From the NCBI GenBank assembly GCA_023101725.1, contig JALJCO010012814.1, positions 338,962 to 402,961 of the forward strand: a DNA stretch of 64,000 nucleotides. The letters run 5' to 3'. This DNA comes from Atherinomorus stipes. Its lineage: Eukaryota; Chordata; Actinopteri; Atheriniformes; Atherinidae. Positions 51,101-61,844 of the stretch are shown here, in pieces; position 1 is the stretch's first letter; each line of letters opens with the position of its first letter. The notes beneath the pieces are model-generated. The model was not told the DNA's origin. It worked only from the letters and a program-made list of their open reading frames with translations, and did not search any database. The position numbers and the translations under genes are program-made.

Positions 51101-54100
51101 CAGCCATCCAACGTCGGCTTCTACATTTGCAAAGAAGTCTGGTTCTGCTGCTCTGTGGGGGGAAAAGCGCTACGATGTGAGGCTGATTTTCATTTATTTA
51201 TGTTTTCTTTTAAACAAGTGATGAAAACATTGCCAGGAAAGTCAGGAGAATCTAAAACATTATGAACACACTGTTTTGATGATTAGCAATTTTCAGTAAA
51301 GTTTATTTGTATTAACTCTGATGTGAAAAGAAGTCATCAGCTTGAGTAACTGAGCTCCACTTCACTGTCCTCTTGTTTTCCTCTGAGCTGTGTGTGTTTT
51401 TTTTGTGTCTGACGCCTCTTGATTTGTCATGGAGGGAAAACACACAGATATAGTTATTATACACAAGGTTACATGTGTTAATGTTTTTTTATTTGTGTGT
51501 GTGTACTAAAACGAGCCAGTTAAATCCTTCCCCCTTTTTTTCTGGTGGCTTGTTTATCCTCATTGTCTGTTGGCTACAACTTATTGATCCAGTAAGCCTC
51601 TGCCTCCCTGTCAACGAGCATGCCATTAGGACAGCATGAGGGGATTACATTATGCTCTGTTCTACAGTGGGGTATTGTTAACCATGATTTAATGAGGTAA
51701 TTCCTCAAGTTTATTATTTCTGTTTGACAGCAGAACTTAGCCCCACTCAGCAGGACAGAGTGAGGTGTCAGCTGTTTCACAGATGGTAAATTGATTGATC
51801 ATTTGTCCACAAGTTGTTGCTGTCAGGCTCAAAAATTTAAGCTGTGGCCTCCCTTGTAACACGAACAGCAGCATTTACACTGAAAGATGCTGCTAATTAG
51901 TACATGCACCCAGGGGTTGTGTTCCCATCCACGGAATTAGGTTGTTTTCACACAGGACCCATTTAGGTTGACCTAACTGGGTTTTGATACCAAACACGGC
52001 GCGACTGGGTCTGTAGGAACACACCACTCGCGCTCGTAGTCTACCTAACTCGCCTGCTCTCGGACTGGCTGAACGGGATGGTCTCAGAGCAGCTTGCGTC
52101 GACCTGACATGCGGCGCGAGTGATGTGTGAACGCACAGCAACTTTAGATCGACCTAAATCCCAGATACTCCACCTTTTTTTTTCAACTTAACAGATATCT
52201 GTAGGCAGCTGTACTGTTGGGATATCCTTCTTATTGACAGCGTTATTACAAATAACAGGGTCACGGCATACCTAACCGTAACGTTTAATATCATCTTGTG
52301 TCTGCTTGCTACTAATGTATGTCAAATGTTAAAGGGAGGGTAACATGCTAAATTTACTTTTCTGAGCTTTTTATTATGTTATTATGTCATTCCTTTCCCA
52401 TAAAACATGGGGAAGGAATGACCCGGGGGTTATTTTGACTCATTCATGCATATTTGAGAAATCCCTGAATCTCCTGTGGAAACCAATATGGCTGCCAGAA
52501 TGGCTGCTACCCCAGAGTACCTCCCATACCACGAAGCTCCTCCCCCTCCCCTGCTGAGCCCCGCCCCACCAGAGCATGAGAATGTTGTGATAAGTGGAGT
52601 GGGCGTGTCAGAAACAGCAGGAGGCTTCTTAAAGGGACAGTGGTGAATTTTTAAGGCGTCAGATGCAGAAATGGAGTGATGTCACATTTCTTTCGTTTTT
52701 TTTTAAATGTTTACTGTGTTTTCAGAACTACTGAAGGTAACACAGTTATTTGGTTGTGCCATAAAAGGGAATTATGTGCCTAATAATTACATGAAACCCT
52801 CTCTTTAAGATCAACGGGGCGTTCACAAACACTGGACAAATTACCAACAAGGGCTCGTAGGCTAAGCGTTAATGCTCATGTCTACAACTCATCAGTACCC
52901 GTCTGTTTGCTGATAATATCTGCATATGGTCCGGACTTTGCGGTTTAACAGAATCAATCTGCGTCTTGCTCTGGTTTGTCTGGAAATCCGCCGCCTCCAT
53001 TACATGATAAGATTGTTTTCCACACGCGACCATGTCTCGTCTTCAACACACTCCATGCACATGTGTTTTGTTTACAACACAAGCACACTTTACAGTGGGG
53101 ACGCGTCTACTTCCGTCTGGTTGCCATGGATACACAACGCTCCAGTCTGCAGAGCGACTGCTGGGCGCGGTGATTAAAAAGCAGATGTGAAACGGAGCTG
53201 TATTAGTTGAAAATTGAAACATTGTAACCTTTTTACTGCTGCGACAGCGCCTGGATCGATCCACATATGTGTGAAAATGACCTTAGAGCCCATTTAAAAT
53301 CCTGCCACCATTTCACATTTTAATGTGACTGAAAGCTGATGTTAGTGGGTGCTTGTCGGATTTTGATAAGTGAAAAATTGAGCCACTCTTTGAATGCATG
53401 AAGCAGCAACAGTGGAGGTTTAAAAAAAAAAAGAAAGAAAAATGGCATGAAAGCACACAAAGTTTGTGGTGTTGACTCTTGAGGGTTGGTTACATGAAAC
53501 TTCTGAAGAGTGAGTCATGTATTACAGAAAAGATTTATTCGAAAATGCCATTGTAGTGCAGATTCAGAAACTTTTAGATATTGGTTGGATAAAAATGACT
53601 GAGGTGGTGGCAAGTTTTGCTCAGTTTCAACAAGCTTAATGTGAGCATATTCAGATTAATCCGCCAGCTTTATTTGCATGTAGAGCAGTCAGTCACACTT
53701 TTACTTTGAAAACCTAATGGCCACCACAATGGAAATGTTTTCCAGGAAATATTTCCTTAATACTACCTCAGCTCAAAGAAGTGAGCTTATCAGCACAACC
53801 AAGGTATATGTGTGTAAAAACATCAAAGGTCAATGGCAGAAAAATGTGATATATAATTCAAAACTGTGCTTCCATTTATGTGTAATCACTGCACTAGAGT
53901 AACTATTATGTGTTCATTTTCTTAGAATAAGTCAATTATATCTACTTGTTGGGGGGGGGGGGGATGTTGCAAATATGGAGGCCGCCATTTTTACTATGGT
54001 GTCCCTGAATGGACAAAACAATGCGTGTGAAGTGAAAACCCTCTGAACTTTAAAACTGCTGTACCAGCTTTGTTTAATGCAGTGCTTCTCAATCCTGGTC

Positions 54101-57100
54101 CTCAGGGGCCCCTGCTCGGCTGGTTTTCAAGATAGTCCTGCTTTAACACACCTGACTCAGATGAAAGGCTCGTTAGCAGCTTGCAAAGAACTTGATGAGC
54201 AGTTGAGTTGATCTGAATCAGGTGTGGTAAAGTTGGAAACCTGGAATAAATGCAGGGCAGGGGTCCCTGAGGACCAGGATTGAGAAACCCTGGTTTAATG
54301 GGAGTAAGCGCACTGTTTGGGATCAGTAACACCTTAAAAGATATAAAAAAAAATAGTTACTCATACAGTCATAGCTACATCTGACACCACTGGATCCACT
54401 CACAAATGAAAACGTCTGGAAGAATTTTGGCCATGAACAGCCACCATACATTCCCAACAGTGCTTGGAATATGAAGTCATTTGAAAGAAAACATATTTTC
54501 GATCAAATATCCATCTTTACCACTAGAGGTCAGTAATTCTTACATACTGTACCTTTAAATGTAGAGGTCAAACACTGATGTTTCCTTATGTAAGTGCCAA
54601 CATGGTTGCAAAGTTGGTGGGTAAATATGCAGCCTGTCACCAGAGTGTTTCATCCTTTGACATTATTCCACCTCTCTGCATCGAGTTGTGTGTACAGATT
54701 ACTTTTGCCTTGTGTGATTTGATTCAGGAGCCTGCATCTTCTTTTTAAGTCTCATTGTTTAAGTCTTTTATTCTGCTGTTTTTACAGAGTTGTTACAGCA
54801 CTAAGCCTTGTGACCGGCAAGGAGATTGGATGTCTCCTACTCCGCCCCTCCATGACTGGCCATCAATCATGGCCATTTTTTAATTGTAAATAAATCCATT
54901 TTATTTGAACCTACTTATCAGTTGTAAAACAAACAAAACTGTCAAGTAAAAACTTTGTGCACCCCCTATCATTTTTGCACCCATCTTAGTCGATTGTAGA
55001 CCCAGATTGGAAATCAGGTTTTATGGCATAGCTTATATAGCATTTTGCTTATCTGAAATATGATACTTTGGCTAATAATTACTAAAATGCAATCGAATGT
55101 CAATCCTGATAATGTTAAGCCAAAAAACTATTTTCTGCCTGTGTAGCCGTATGTCATTTTGTGTTGCAATTTTGTCAGTAAAAGGGACTGTTATTCAACT
55201 TGTAATTACTCCTCATATATTCATAGAACTTGAGTTACAACCAGCAGCTTCTGTTTTCAGTCACCATTGTTAAAAGTACAAAAAGAAACTTATCACAGCA
55301 GCAGAGAAAGGAAGGCTATGCTATGGGCTCTTTGTTGCATAAATTAAGCTTTAGTTATTTCACCAGCCTAGGTGGTGCTGGCAAGAACAGAGGCTGTGGT
55401 ATTTGTTTAATACTATAAAAGAGAAGCAAACTGCTGCCAGTCATCGTTTATAATTTCTCAGAAGTTATTTATCACAGCATGGTAGTTATGTAACATTTGA
55501 GGCACTAACAGCCCTGTGCTGTTCTTTTGCATCCAGTAATTGCCTGAAGCAATAAAAGCATCAGACTGGATGCAAATTTAACTTGCAAAGCAAAGAGCAG
55601 CGGTGAAAAAGTAATTTATAATTGACTGTTTGTATAATAATTGTGGGATTTGTTCTGAACAGGTGAATGTTTCATTTTTCTGTGAATTGAATTTGAGGCT
55701 TCTGATTTTGTGCATGTTTGATAAGTGTGATCATGTGAATCTGTGAGTGTGGAGTAACGTAAAAGTATGTGAGCTAGCTCCCTTGTGGATTAGAAAGATA
55801 AAATGAACTGATGCTTCAGATGGGAGCAGTAATAAATAGAGGGGTTCTTTTAGTTTCTGTCATAATGAATCCTACCACAGAGATTTGGCACCAGGGGACC
55901 TGACAGTAGTCGGAAATTTTGTTGTGATTAATACCTCCCTGTTGAAAAATACTTCCTCACACCCCCCTCCGCGCTCTGATCCAGTCTATAAGGAGAATGG
56001 ACCCAGGCTTGAGAAATGATCTTTTTCTTGCTTAATATAAATCAATACAGGGTTTAAGGAGCTCCTCGAACATTAGAAGGCTTTATGGAAACTTTGCAAA
56101 ATGAGCCGCACCTTCCCAGGAGCTTTAATACATACAGATACTACAGAACCCAACACTCATGAAACTTGACAAATCAAGACAAGAATAATACCGCTAGTAG
56201 AAAATGCCTTAGCTGGTATCAGTTTATTTTCTCAGCTCAGTTGATCTTAAGTTTTTGCACCAGGGGACAAAAAACAGATGCCTGGTGCGTGACAGTCTGT
56301 GCATTTCCCTCCGTCGTGTAAACTTAATTCTGACAATATGCATGCTGTTTATATTACACTACAGTAAGATGATGAAACAAACAGCTAAACTTAGTAAGGA
56401 GAGTCAATATCAACACATCAAAATGCTGCTGTGGATGACTGATGACTGCCTTTTTTCCTACATCTTTCCACAGTAATGTCTACCAACACTCCATTCTAAT
56501 TTCATTTTTCCAACTCGTTTCCCCCTCTGCTGTCTGAAAACACATTAAGAGGGGTGGACATTTCTTCTCAGCTTTTCTTCCAGTTTGTCCCTGTGGCTCC
56601 TCACAGTGCTGCAATGAAAGTGTCTCAAAGAATTTTCCCTGTAGATCACCTCTGTTAAGAGACTTTTCTAAAGCTGTTGACAAAACACACAGCATTTCAG
56701 TCATGGTTTCTTATTTCTCTCTTTTATTCTGACATTTAAACCATAAAAATGCAACATTTGTTCAAATTTTCCTGGACCCGGAAAAGTTTTGTTTGTTTGG
56801 TTCCAAGTTAATGTCTCAGAATGTCTTTATAAGATGTGCCGCCCAACTACACCAGAGATCAAAGTTTTTTCTCTCGTTATTCATTCATAGTGTCAAACTT
56901 AACAAGTAAAAAAAAAAAAAACAGGTAGAAAGAGGAACGTAATGCCTCGCTCTGCTCTCACCTCTGTACAGCTGGCCAATAAGGGGAAAGTACTGCATGA
57001 GAATACCCAGCACTCCATTTAATGTCAGAAAGGGTTGCCGATGCTATCTCATGATCTGACATGTAGTTCAAACAGATCATAAATCCCACTTAAAGTCAAT

Positions 57101-57432
57101 TGAGTGAGCTGGAATATCCAGGCGGGGCCAGCAGGATAAATAGTAGCACACATGTTCAGTTGGTTGACCAATGTGGAAACAAACCCAGGACCAAGACAAC
57201 TTTATTAGCTCATGGGCTCACAAAGAAATTTTAATTAAAGTGAGTCGGCTGAGTCTTTGCATCTGGTTCCTCATTACACAGCCACCTGGCGCTGCCTGGT
57301 TTAGCCGTCTCTGGCAGCTCTTTAAGTTTCTCAGAGACTTTTGTTGTTTAAATGAAAGTGATCAAGGGCTATTAAGAAATGAGATTTTTGAAAATAAAAA
57401 TAAAATGATATATACATATACATACACACACA

Positions 57433-57515
<83 letters not shown>

Positions 57516-60500
57516 GCGTGGATTAGAATAATTTCTCTTTTTGATTCTTGTTATTATGGAAGTGTGTGAAGCATGTGGCACATTGTTTAGTACTGAAGCC
57601 TCTATAACAAGCATGAATTGCAATGGGTCTAAATAATATTGAGTATATTTATTTGAGATGAAAACAAAAAACTAATTATGTAACCGACATTACAGAACAG
57701 GACTTCTAGAATGCATGCAAACATATAAGTCTAACTAGATTATATAAAACAGTAGCACTCCAAATCAGACCAACACACCAAAATAAAGTGACTTATGTTG
57801 GAATCAGTCTTGCATGTGTACTCTACTAAACTCACATGGCTCTAAATGCACTGCAGTATTCAAAGTTCTATTGAAAACAGTAAAGTATCAACGTGTTGAA
57901 TAGTTGAATTTCCAATGAAGCGGTTCCCTCTCACTTGCTCTCGTGTAGCCTACTGTTGGTCAGGCAGAAATGATCAGACATTGTGATTGAAAGCATCTTA
58001 TTGAGACATCATGGCTACACTTACATGTACGATGATCTTGCACAGAGACAGCTCGAAGCTGAAGGATCTTTGGAACATTTTCTCAGCTCACTGTATCGAT
58101 GAGGTGGACAAACTGTACCTCTGTCAAAAACTCAGTTTCCAGGCCTATGCAAGTACAGTACACATGGACAAGGACAGTGGTCCGGTTAAATGGCAAGTTG
58201 AACTCTAACTGTAGCTCATCTCAACTGTATATATAACTGTGCACTGATTGATCTTTTTTTTTGTCAGAATTACAGATTTTGCTCTCCAGTAGCTTGTTGT
58301 TATAAGAGACTTTCCTTAGCTCAGATAGAATCCTTTGTTATATTGTGGTCTTAAACACTCTTGAATGAGTCTTGAATACAAGTTCATCTTCTTCCTGCTT
58401 CTTTTAGTTTTTGATGTATAATAATAAGATTATATTGTATTAATTGTAATTATGTTAACCATGAATTTCAAAGAAAGAAAGAGAAAGAATGCATGAATGA
58501 TTTTTGTGTCCTGTTTACAAGAACGCTTAAGAATGACGTTGGCTCAGATTGTGTTGACAAGTTGTATAATAAGTCGTCTTTCCTTCCTGTCGCTTTTACA
58601 GGGATGATACTTTACAAATGCTGTTGTGGTACATATTTAAAGGGGATGAACAAACAACCAAGGTGATTTATTGGAGAACTTATAACGTATAGTATGGGCC
58701 AAAAGTTTAGACACCCTCCTATTAAAGACAGTAAAATAATTTGAAATTGACAAAAGTAATAATAAAGAAAAATTTTGAGAAAATCTTGACATTGATTTTG
58801 AATTGTGCTTCAACAGAGATATAAAAAACAAACAAACAAAAAATAAAACAAGCATGATGGGGCTCCTGAACTAAAATTTTATTGAGAAACACTTTGAGGT
58901 AATCACTGCACTCAAGTGTTTTTACTAACGTCCAGTCACACTTCTGCATCTGTTGACAGGTATTTCAGTACATTTTAATTCATTATTTCTTTTTTCAGTT
59001 TCTTGTTATTTTAAATACTATGATGAGTTTTGCCTTTTCTTTAATGGAAGTGTGTCCAAACATTCAGCCTGTACTGTACTTTAACTTGTTGTAACGACCC
59101 TAGATGGTCTAGGGGTTAAAAGGGGAGGTAACAGATAGGGTCGTAACATTAATGGGGGCTCGTCCAGGATATTGACCCACTCTATCCTGTGATATTTTTT
59201 GTAAAGCTTGGTCGTGAATATTGTGTTGTATGGAGAAATGTAAAACCCCAGCGATGGATCAACAATTTGATATAGGGCCGTAACTCTTGTACTCCCAAAC
59301 ATAACGCACTCAGTGTACAGAATCACAAGTGTGGATATTTAGATTGTCATTCTTATTGAACATAACTGATTTGGACCATGGGTGTCCAGCCACGGTCCTC
59401 GAGGACCTCAGTCATGCAGGTTTTCCGTGTTTCCCTGTTTCAACAGACCTGACTTAAATTAATGAGTCATTGTACAGAACTCCATAGGCTGCTGGATCCA
59501 TTTCATTTGAGTCAGGTGTGATGGGGCAGGGAAACACTGAAAACCTGCCGCACAGTGGCACTCGCAGACCAATAGGGATGGGTACCGAATTCAGTACTTT
59601 TATTGGTACCTACTGAACTCCGTCGGGACTACCAACGGTAGTACCGTCGGAACTTGGTACATGGATCGGTACCTCAAGTACCGATCCATGTAAAATCAAA
59701 CGGTGCCATGTTTTAGTACCTAAATGCATCTTTTTTACCGCGAGGGGGCTGAAGAGTTGGTGATTTCTATGCCGCACGTTAACGTCGCATCGCACACCTG
59801 ACATCAGCCGCAGGGCCCACGTGTTCAGTCAGAACAATCAGCTGATTGAAGCTTTTCTGGCTTCACTTCTGTAAAACATCAAGCACGCTACAATATCTGA
59901 GTTGCAAAATGTAAGACAAACGGCGGGAATACGTCTAATCTAAGGAAGCAGCTGATTAAACACAATATTCTTCCAAAAGCTCTGTTCCCAACGCTTCATC
60001 TGCAGCCCACAGAAAGAAGGGGGAGAAGCCAGTCAGCCCCTCAGCGGCTGAACACATCTAAATGGGGGGCAGATAATAACCAGCGGGGTTCACAAACTGT
60101 TCAAGAACTCAGTATGATGTAAATACTTACCGAGTTTGCCATCAACCAACACAGTAAACCAGTTTGGGGGCTGACGTGCAGGTCATGTCTCTCCCCTCCC
60201 TCCTTCGCATCCCACATCTTATTAAACTCCTCATCACAGCGGAGTTTCCGCACGTGAGTGCACCAGCCACCATACTGTACTTACATCTGTCATTGAGTCT
60301 GCATCTCTCTGAAGAAGCTTGTATGATTTAACCAGCATGGCAAAAACTGTCTGCACCAAGTTAGTAAACTGGGCTTGATCACTGCAGCAGGAGGCTCACA
60401 GTCTCCACCCTACAGAATCCGTTTAGTGTCGTAGAACATTGCATCTTTGTTCTCAATTATTCCATCATTAAGTTTCCCTCTGTGTACCAGACACTCCGAC

Positions 60501-61844
60501 ACCATATAGAGTAAAAGGATCTGGATTATGCTATAATTAATTAGTTAAAAATTATATGTTTAGAATGAGAAATCTGGTATTGCCATATAAACACACACAA
60601 AAGTAACGAAAACTGGTACCATTTGGTACCGGTACCGGAAGTTGGTACCGTATCGATTCAAATGTGAACGGCATCCATCCCTACAGACCAACTTAGGATA
60701 CCCCTGATTTAGACTCTTCATACTTTTCATGTAATCATTCAACCGATTTACTGAAGTGTTAAACTCGCATCGTGGAGATGACGGCGTCTTTACACTGCCC
60801 TTATGGCTTCAAACGTTTCCTGTAGTAATACAAGCACTGACAGCTGTTGTCATTTTACTTTAAGGTTTGCATGATGAGTATTTTGCAATCAGTTTTGTTC
60901 ACAGAAACTCAACGGCTTAGGCATCCTGCACCGTCACCTTTCTCCACTGCAGACTTAATGTCCTGTAGGGATGGGGAGATATGGCCAACATGCTAAGCTT
61001 AGGGGTTTAGGTTGCAGGTCATTTCCCATTGGGATCAGGCAGCTCCTGCAGAGGGCCTGTGATAAGAGTGAATTTTGGAAGCTATGTAAACCTTGTTAAG
61101 CTGCCCTTCCCCTGTGTGCAGGGGGTAATCCTAAACACCTGGGCTAGTTAACTGGGATTTGGTGGGATTAGGGGCTCCGTGAAGGCAAACTTGATCATGC
61201 TTCTGGTTAAATCCATTTCCAGTCTCATCTTTCCACATTTTTTTCTTCATATTTCAAGCTCAGTCCAGAAGTTATACAACAAATACCTTTTCTTCTGAGC
61301 AATTTTGCCTCTGCTTAAATCAATTATTCATGCTTGAGTACTAGATAAGTATAAGAAAATCTGGTTTGTCTGGGCTTGAACATTCTTATTTATTTATTTT
61401 TATTAAAGGTCACACTGAAATATCTTTTTAACCCCATGAAAGCTGCTGATCAAAAAGGCCTTTATAACCTTACTAGCAGCAGGGATGGCAGACTTGGTCT
61501 GTTGGTTTGTGTTGATCCAGACTGAAATATCAATAGAACTTTTGTATTGTTTGTCAAGAGTTCTTTTACATGCTTTTTTATATGCTTTCATTTTCATTTA
61601 AAGTAGTGTTCAAATGCCACTATATTACATGAAGTTTAACAGTTCATTTTATTTGTAAGGTTAACATAACCATCAAGAAAATTTCATCTTCAATAACTTA
61701 CTGCTTTTTTTCTTCTTCTAGATGTGGACGAATGTGCAAAGTCACTTGACAACTGCAGCATGGATGCCATCTGTCAGAACACCCCAAAGTCATACAAATG
61801 TATCTGCAAGTCAGGCTATAAAGGAGATGGCAAACGTTGTGAAG
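36087..61844 (+). CDS. scube3: SCUBE3, first two coding exons
   Basis: SCUBE proteins are secreted or surface-bound glycoproteins with a signal peptide, EGF repeats, a spacer, cysteine-rich repeats and a CUB domain. SCUBE3 modulates TGF-beta/BMP signalling (family knowledge). Exon 36087-36186 joins in phase 1 to 61722-61844 and encodes 74 complete residues. Residues 1 to about 28 are a signal peptide with the hydrophobic core [12 protein letters not shown]. Residues 34-74 are the first calcium-binding EGF repeat (DVDEC start, six cysteines, [10 protein letters not shown] with the Asn-hydroxylation pattern). The EGF is close to SCUBE1, SCUBE2 and SCUBE3 alike. The choice of scube3 rests on linkage to anks1a, as in human. 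The remaining exons lie downstream of the window. Confidence 0.85.
38095..38122. repeat. (ACTC)n microsatellite
   Basis: Seven ACTC units in scube3 intron 1. Confidence 0.95.
39010..39230 (-). mobile_element. Rex/CR1/L2-like LINE 3' fragment
   Basis: On the minus strand the text reads gggagacccaaaacatgctggagaggttgtg, ctgggaatgcct and tcctggacctgctgct. This matches the familiar end of fish non-LTR elements (GRPRTCWRDY..LAWERLG at protein level). Here the frame gives [19 protein letters not shown], then loses the pattern. It is old and broken. Confidence 0.65.
43878..44397. mobile_element. Tc1/mariner-like non-autonomous element, copy 2
   Basis: A 520-bp element with TA at both edges (43876-43877 and 44398-44399). 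Its ends cagtcatggtcaaatg..actcccatta and taatgggagtccatg..tgtccacgactg are inverted copies. The interior is homologous to copies 1 and 3. The minus-strand frame at 43922-44167 is shared in part among copies but is too short for a transposase. Confidence 0.85.
47345..47813. mobile_element. Foldback (palindromic) element
   Basis: Long inverted arms surround a centre near 47660. 47461-47484 pairs with 47758-47780 (cactcgagatcag against ctgatctcgagtg), and 47582-47607 pairs with 47717-47742 (tgagctcgaagc against gcttcgagctca). 47614-47633 (ggtgattcgtccttatttac) pairs with 47690-47709. The left edge TTAA AGGGGAAGTTTG at 47345 suggests a TTAA-type MITE. The matching right edge is missing after 'gaaaacagg' near 47827, so that side is truncated. 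The 130-codon frame 47305-47697 is a by-product. Confidence 0.75.
51940..53282. mobile_element. Harbinger-like non-autonomous element, interrupted
   Basis: The ends ggttgttttcacac (51940) and gtgtgaaaatgacc (to 53282) are inverted copies matching at 12 of 14 positions. Both are flanked by TTA (51937-51939 and 53283-53285), which fits the 3-bp TWA duplication of PIF/Harbinger elements. It is interrupted by the TTAA MITE at 52333-52804. No transposase frame is seen. Its interior is CpG-richer than the intron around it. With TIRs this short the class is tentative. Confidence 0.55.
52333..52804. mobile_element. TTAA-type MITE nested in Harbinger-like element
   Basis: Flanked by TTAA at 52329-52332 and 52805-52808. 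Its ends agggagggtaacatg and catgaaaccctctct are inverted copies matching at 12 of 15 positions. It has 472 bp and no coding capacity. The type is a common fish MITE, often beginning TTAAAGGGAGGGT. Confidence 0.8.
53980..54554. mobile_element. TTAA-type MITE, partial, host of a hAT MITE
   Basis: The right edge cttacatactgtacc is followed by TTAA at 54555-54558, with 'accactagaggtcagtaattc' just inside. 'ggaggccgccatttttactatgg' at 53980-54000 also belongs to this known fish MITE type. The left edge is not clear and may be disturbed by the G run at 53950-53963. It is split by the hAT-type insert 54080-54292. Confidence 0.5.
54080..54292. mobile_element. hAT-type MITE with perfect 8-bp TSD
   Basis: A 213-bp insert flanked by GTTTAATG at 54072-54079 and 54293-54300. 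Its 35-bp ends are inverted copies matching at 32 positions (cagtgcttctcaatcctggt against the complement of accaggattgagaaaccctg). The 8-bp duplication and CAG-type ends are hAT traits. There is no coding capacity. Confidence 0.88.
57436..57514. repeat. (TA)n microsatellite
   Basis: About 39 TA units, preceded by a short CA/TACA stretch, in scube3 intron 1. Confidence 0.95.
58692..59076. mobile_element. Tc1/mariner-like non-autonomous element, copy 3
   Basis: The ends agtatgggccaaaagtttag..attaaag and ctttaatggaagtgtgtcc..gtactg are inverted copies with TA at the edges. The interior matches copy 2 in the same orientation (tgattttgaattgtg, aaaataaaacaagcatgatg, tctgttgacaggtattt). It is shorter than copy 2 and carries internal deletions. 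Confidence 0.8.
59090..59340 (+). mobile_element. LTR retroelement fragment with tRNA-Pro-type PBS
   Basis: tgtaacgaccc (59090-59100) and gggtcgtaaca (59138-59148) form TG..CA inverted ends of a very short (59 bp) LTR-like unit. After four bases comes tgggggctcgtccaggat (59153-59170), which differs at one position from the tRNA-Pro primer-binding site used by gammaretroviruses and some Gypsy elements. About 170 bp of leader-like sequence follows, and no gag or pol is present. It is a broken remnant. The LTR is far shorter than usual, so either it carries a deletion or the left boundary is coincidental. Confidence 0.5.
59380..60704. repeat. Older interspersed repeat, split by a hAT-type element
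   Basis: The left part 59380-59572 (gggtgtccagccacggtcct, aggacctcagtcatgcaggt, gagtcaggtgtgatggggca) continues in the right part 60692-60704 (ggataccccctg-type end). This is the common fish repeat with GGGTGTCC..GGACACCCC edges. Removing 59573-60683 and one copy of the duplication restores continuity. Confidence 0.7.
59573..60683. mobile_element. hAT-type element, 1.1 kb, non-autonomous
   Basis: Flanked by an exact CAGACCAA duplication (59565-59572 and 60684-60691). It begins TAGGGATGG and ends CCATCCCTA, a typical hAT terminal inverted repeat. The subterminal parts are rich in ggtacc motifs on both sides (gtacttttattggtacc left, ggtaccggtaccggaag right). Only short frames are present, so it has no transposase. 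The perfect duplication argues for a fairly recent insertion. Confidence 0.9.
61722..61844 (+). CDS. scube3: scube3 exon 2 (first cbEGF repeat)
   Basis: Begins after ttcttcttctag and ends at gtaaaa (61845). It is a phase 1-1 exon, as usual for EGF modules. It encodes [40 protein letters not shown] and E, with six cysteines in EGF order. The DVDEC start and the N..Y pattern mark calcium binding. Confidence 0.95.

Larger units (their letters stand above)
36187..61721 (+). other. scube3: scube3 intron 1, 25.5 kb
   Basis: A very long first intron with no other gene recognised. Listed separately are an (ACTC)n tract, a LINE fragment, two Tc1-like inserts, a foldback element, Harbinger-like, TTAA-type and hAT-type elements, a (TA)n tract and an LTR fragment. 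Segments without listed content (36.2-38.0, 39.3-43.8, 44.4-47.3, 47.9-51.9, 55-57.4 and 60.7-61.7 kb) show only AT-rich unique-looking DNA. Some could be conserved enhancers, but that cannot be judged from one genome. Confidence 0.7.
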
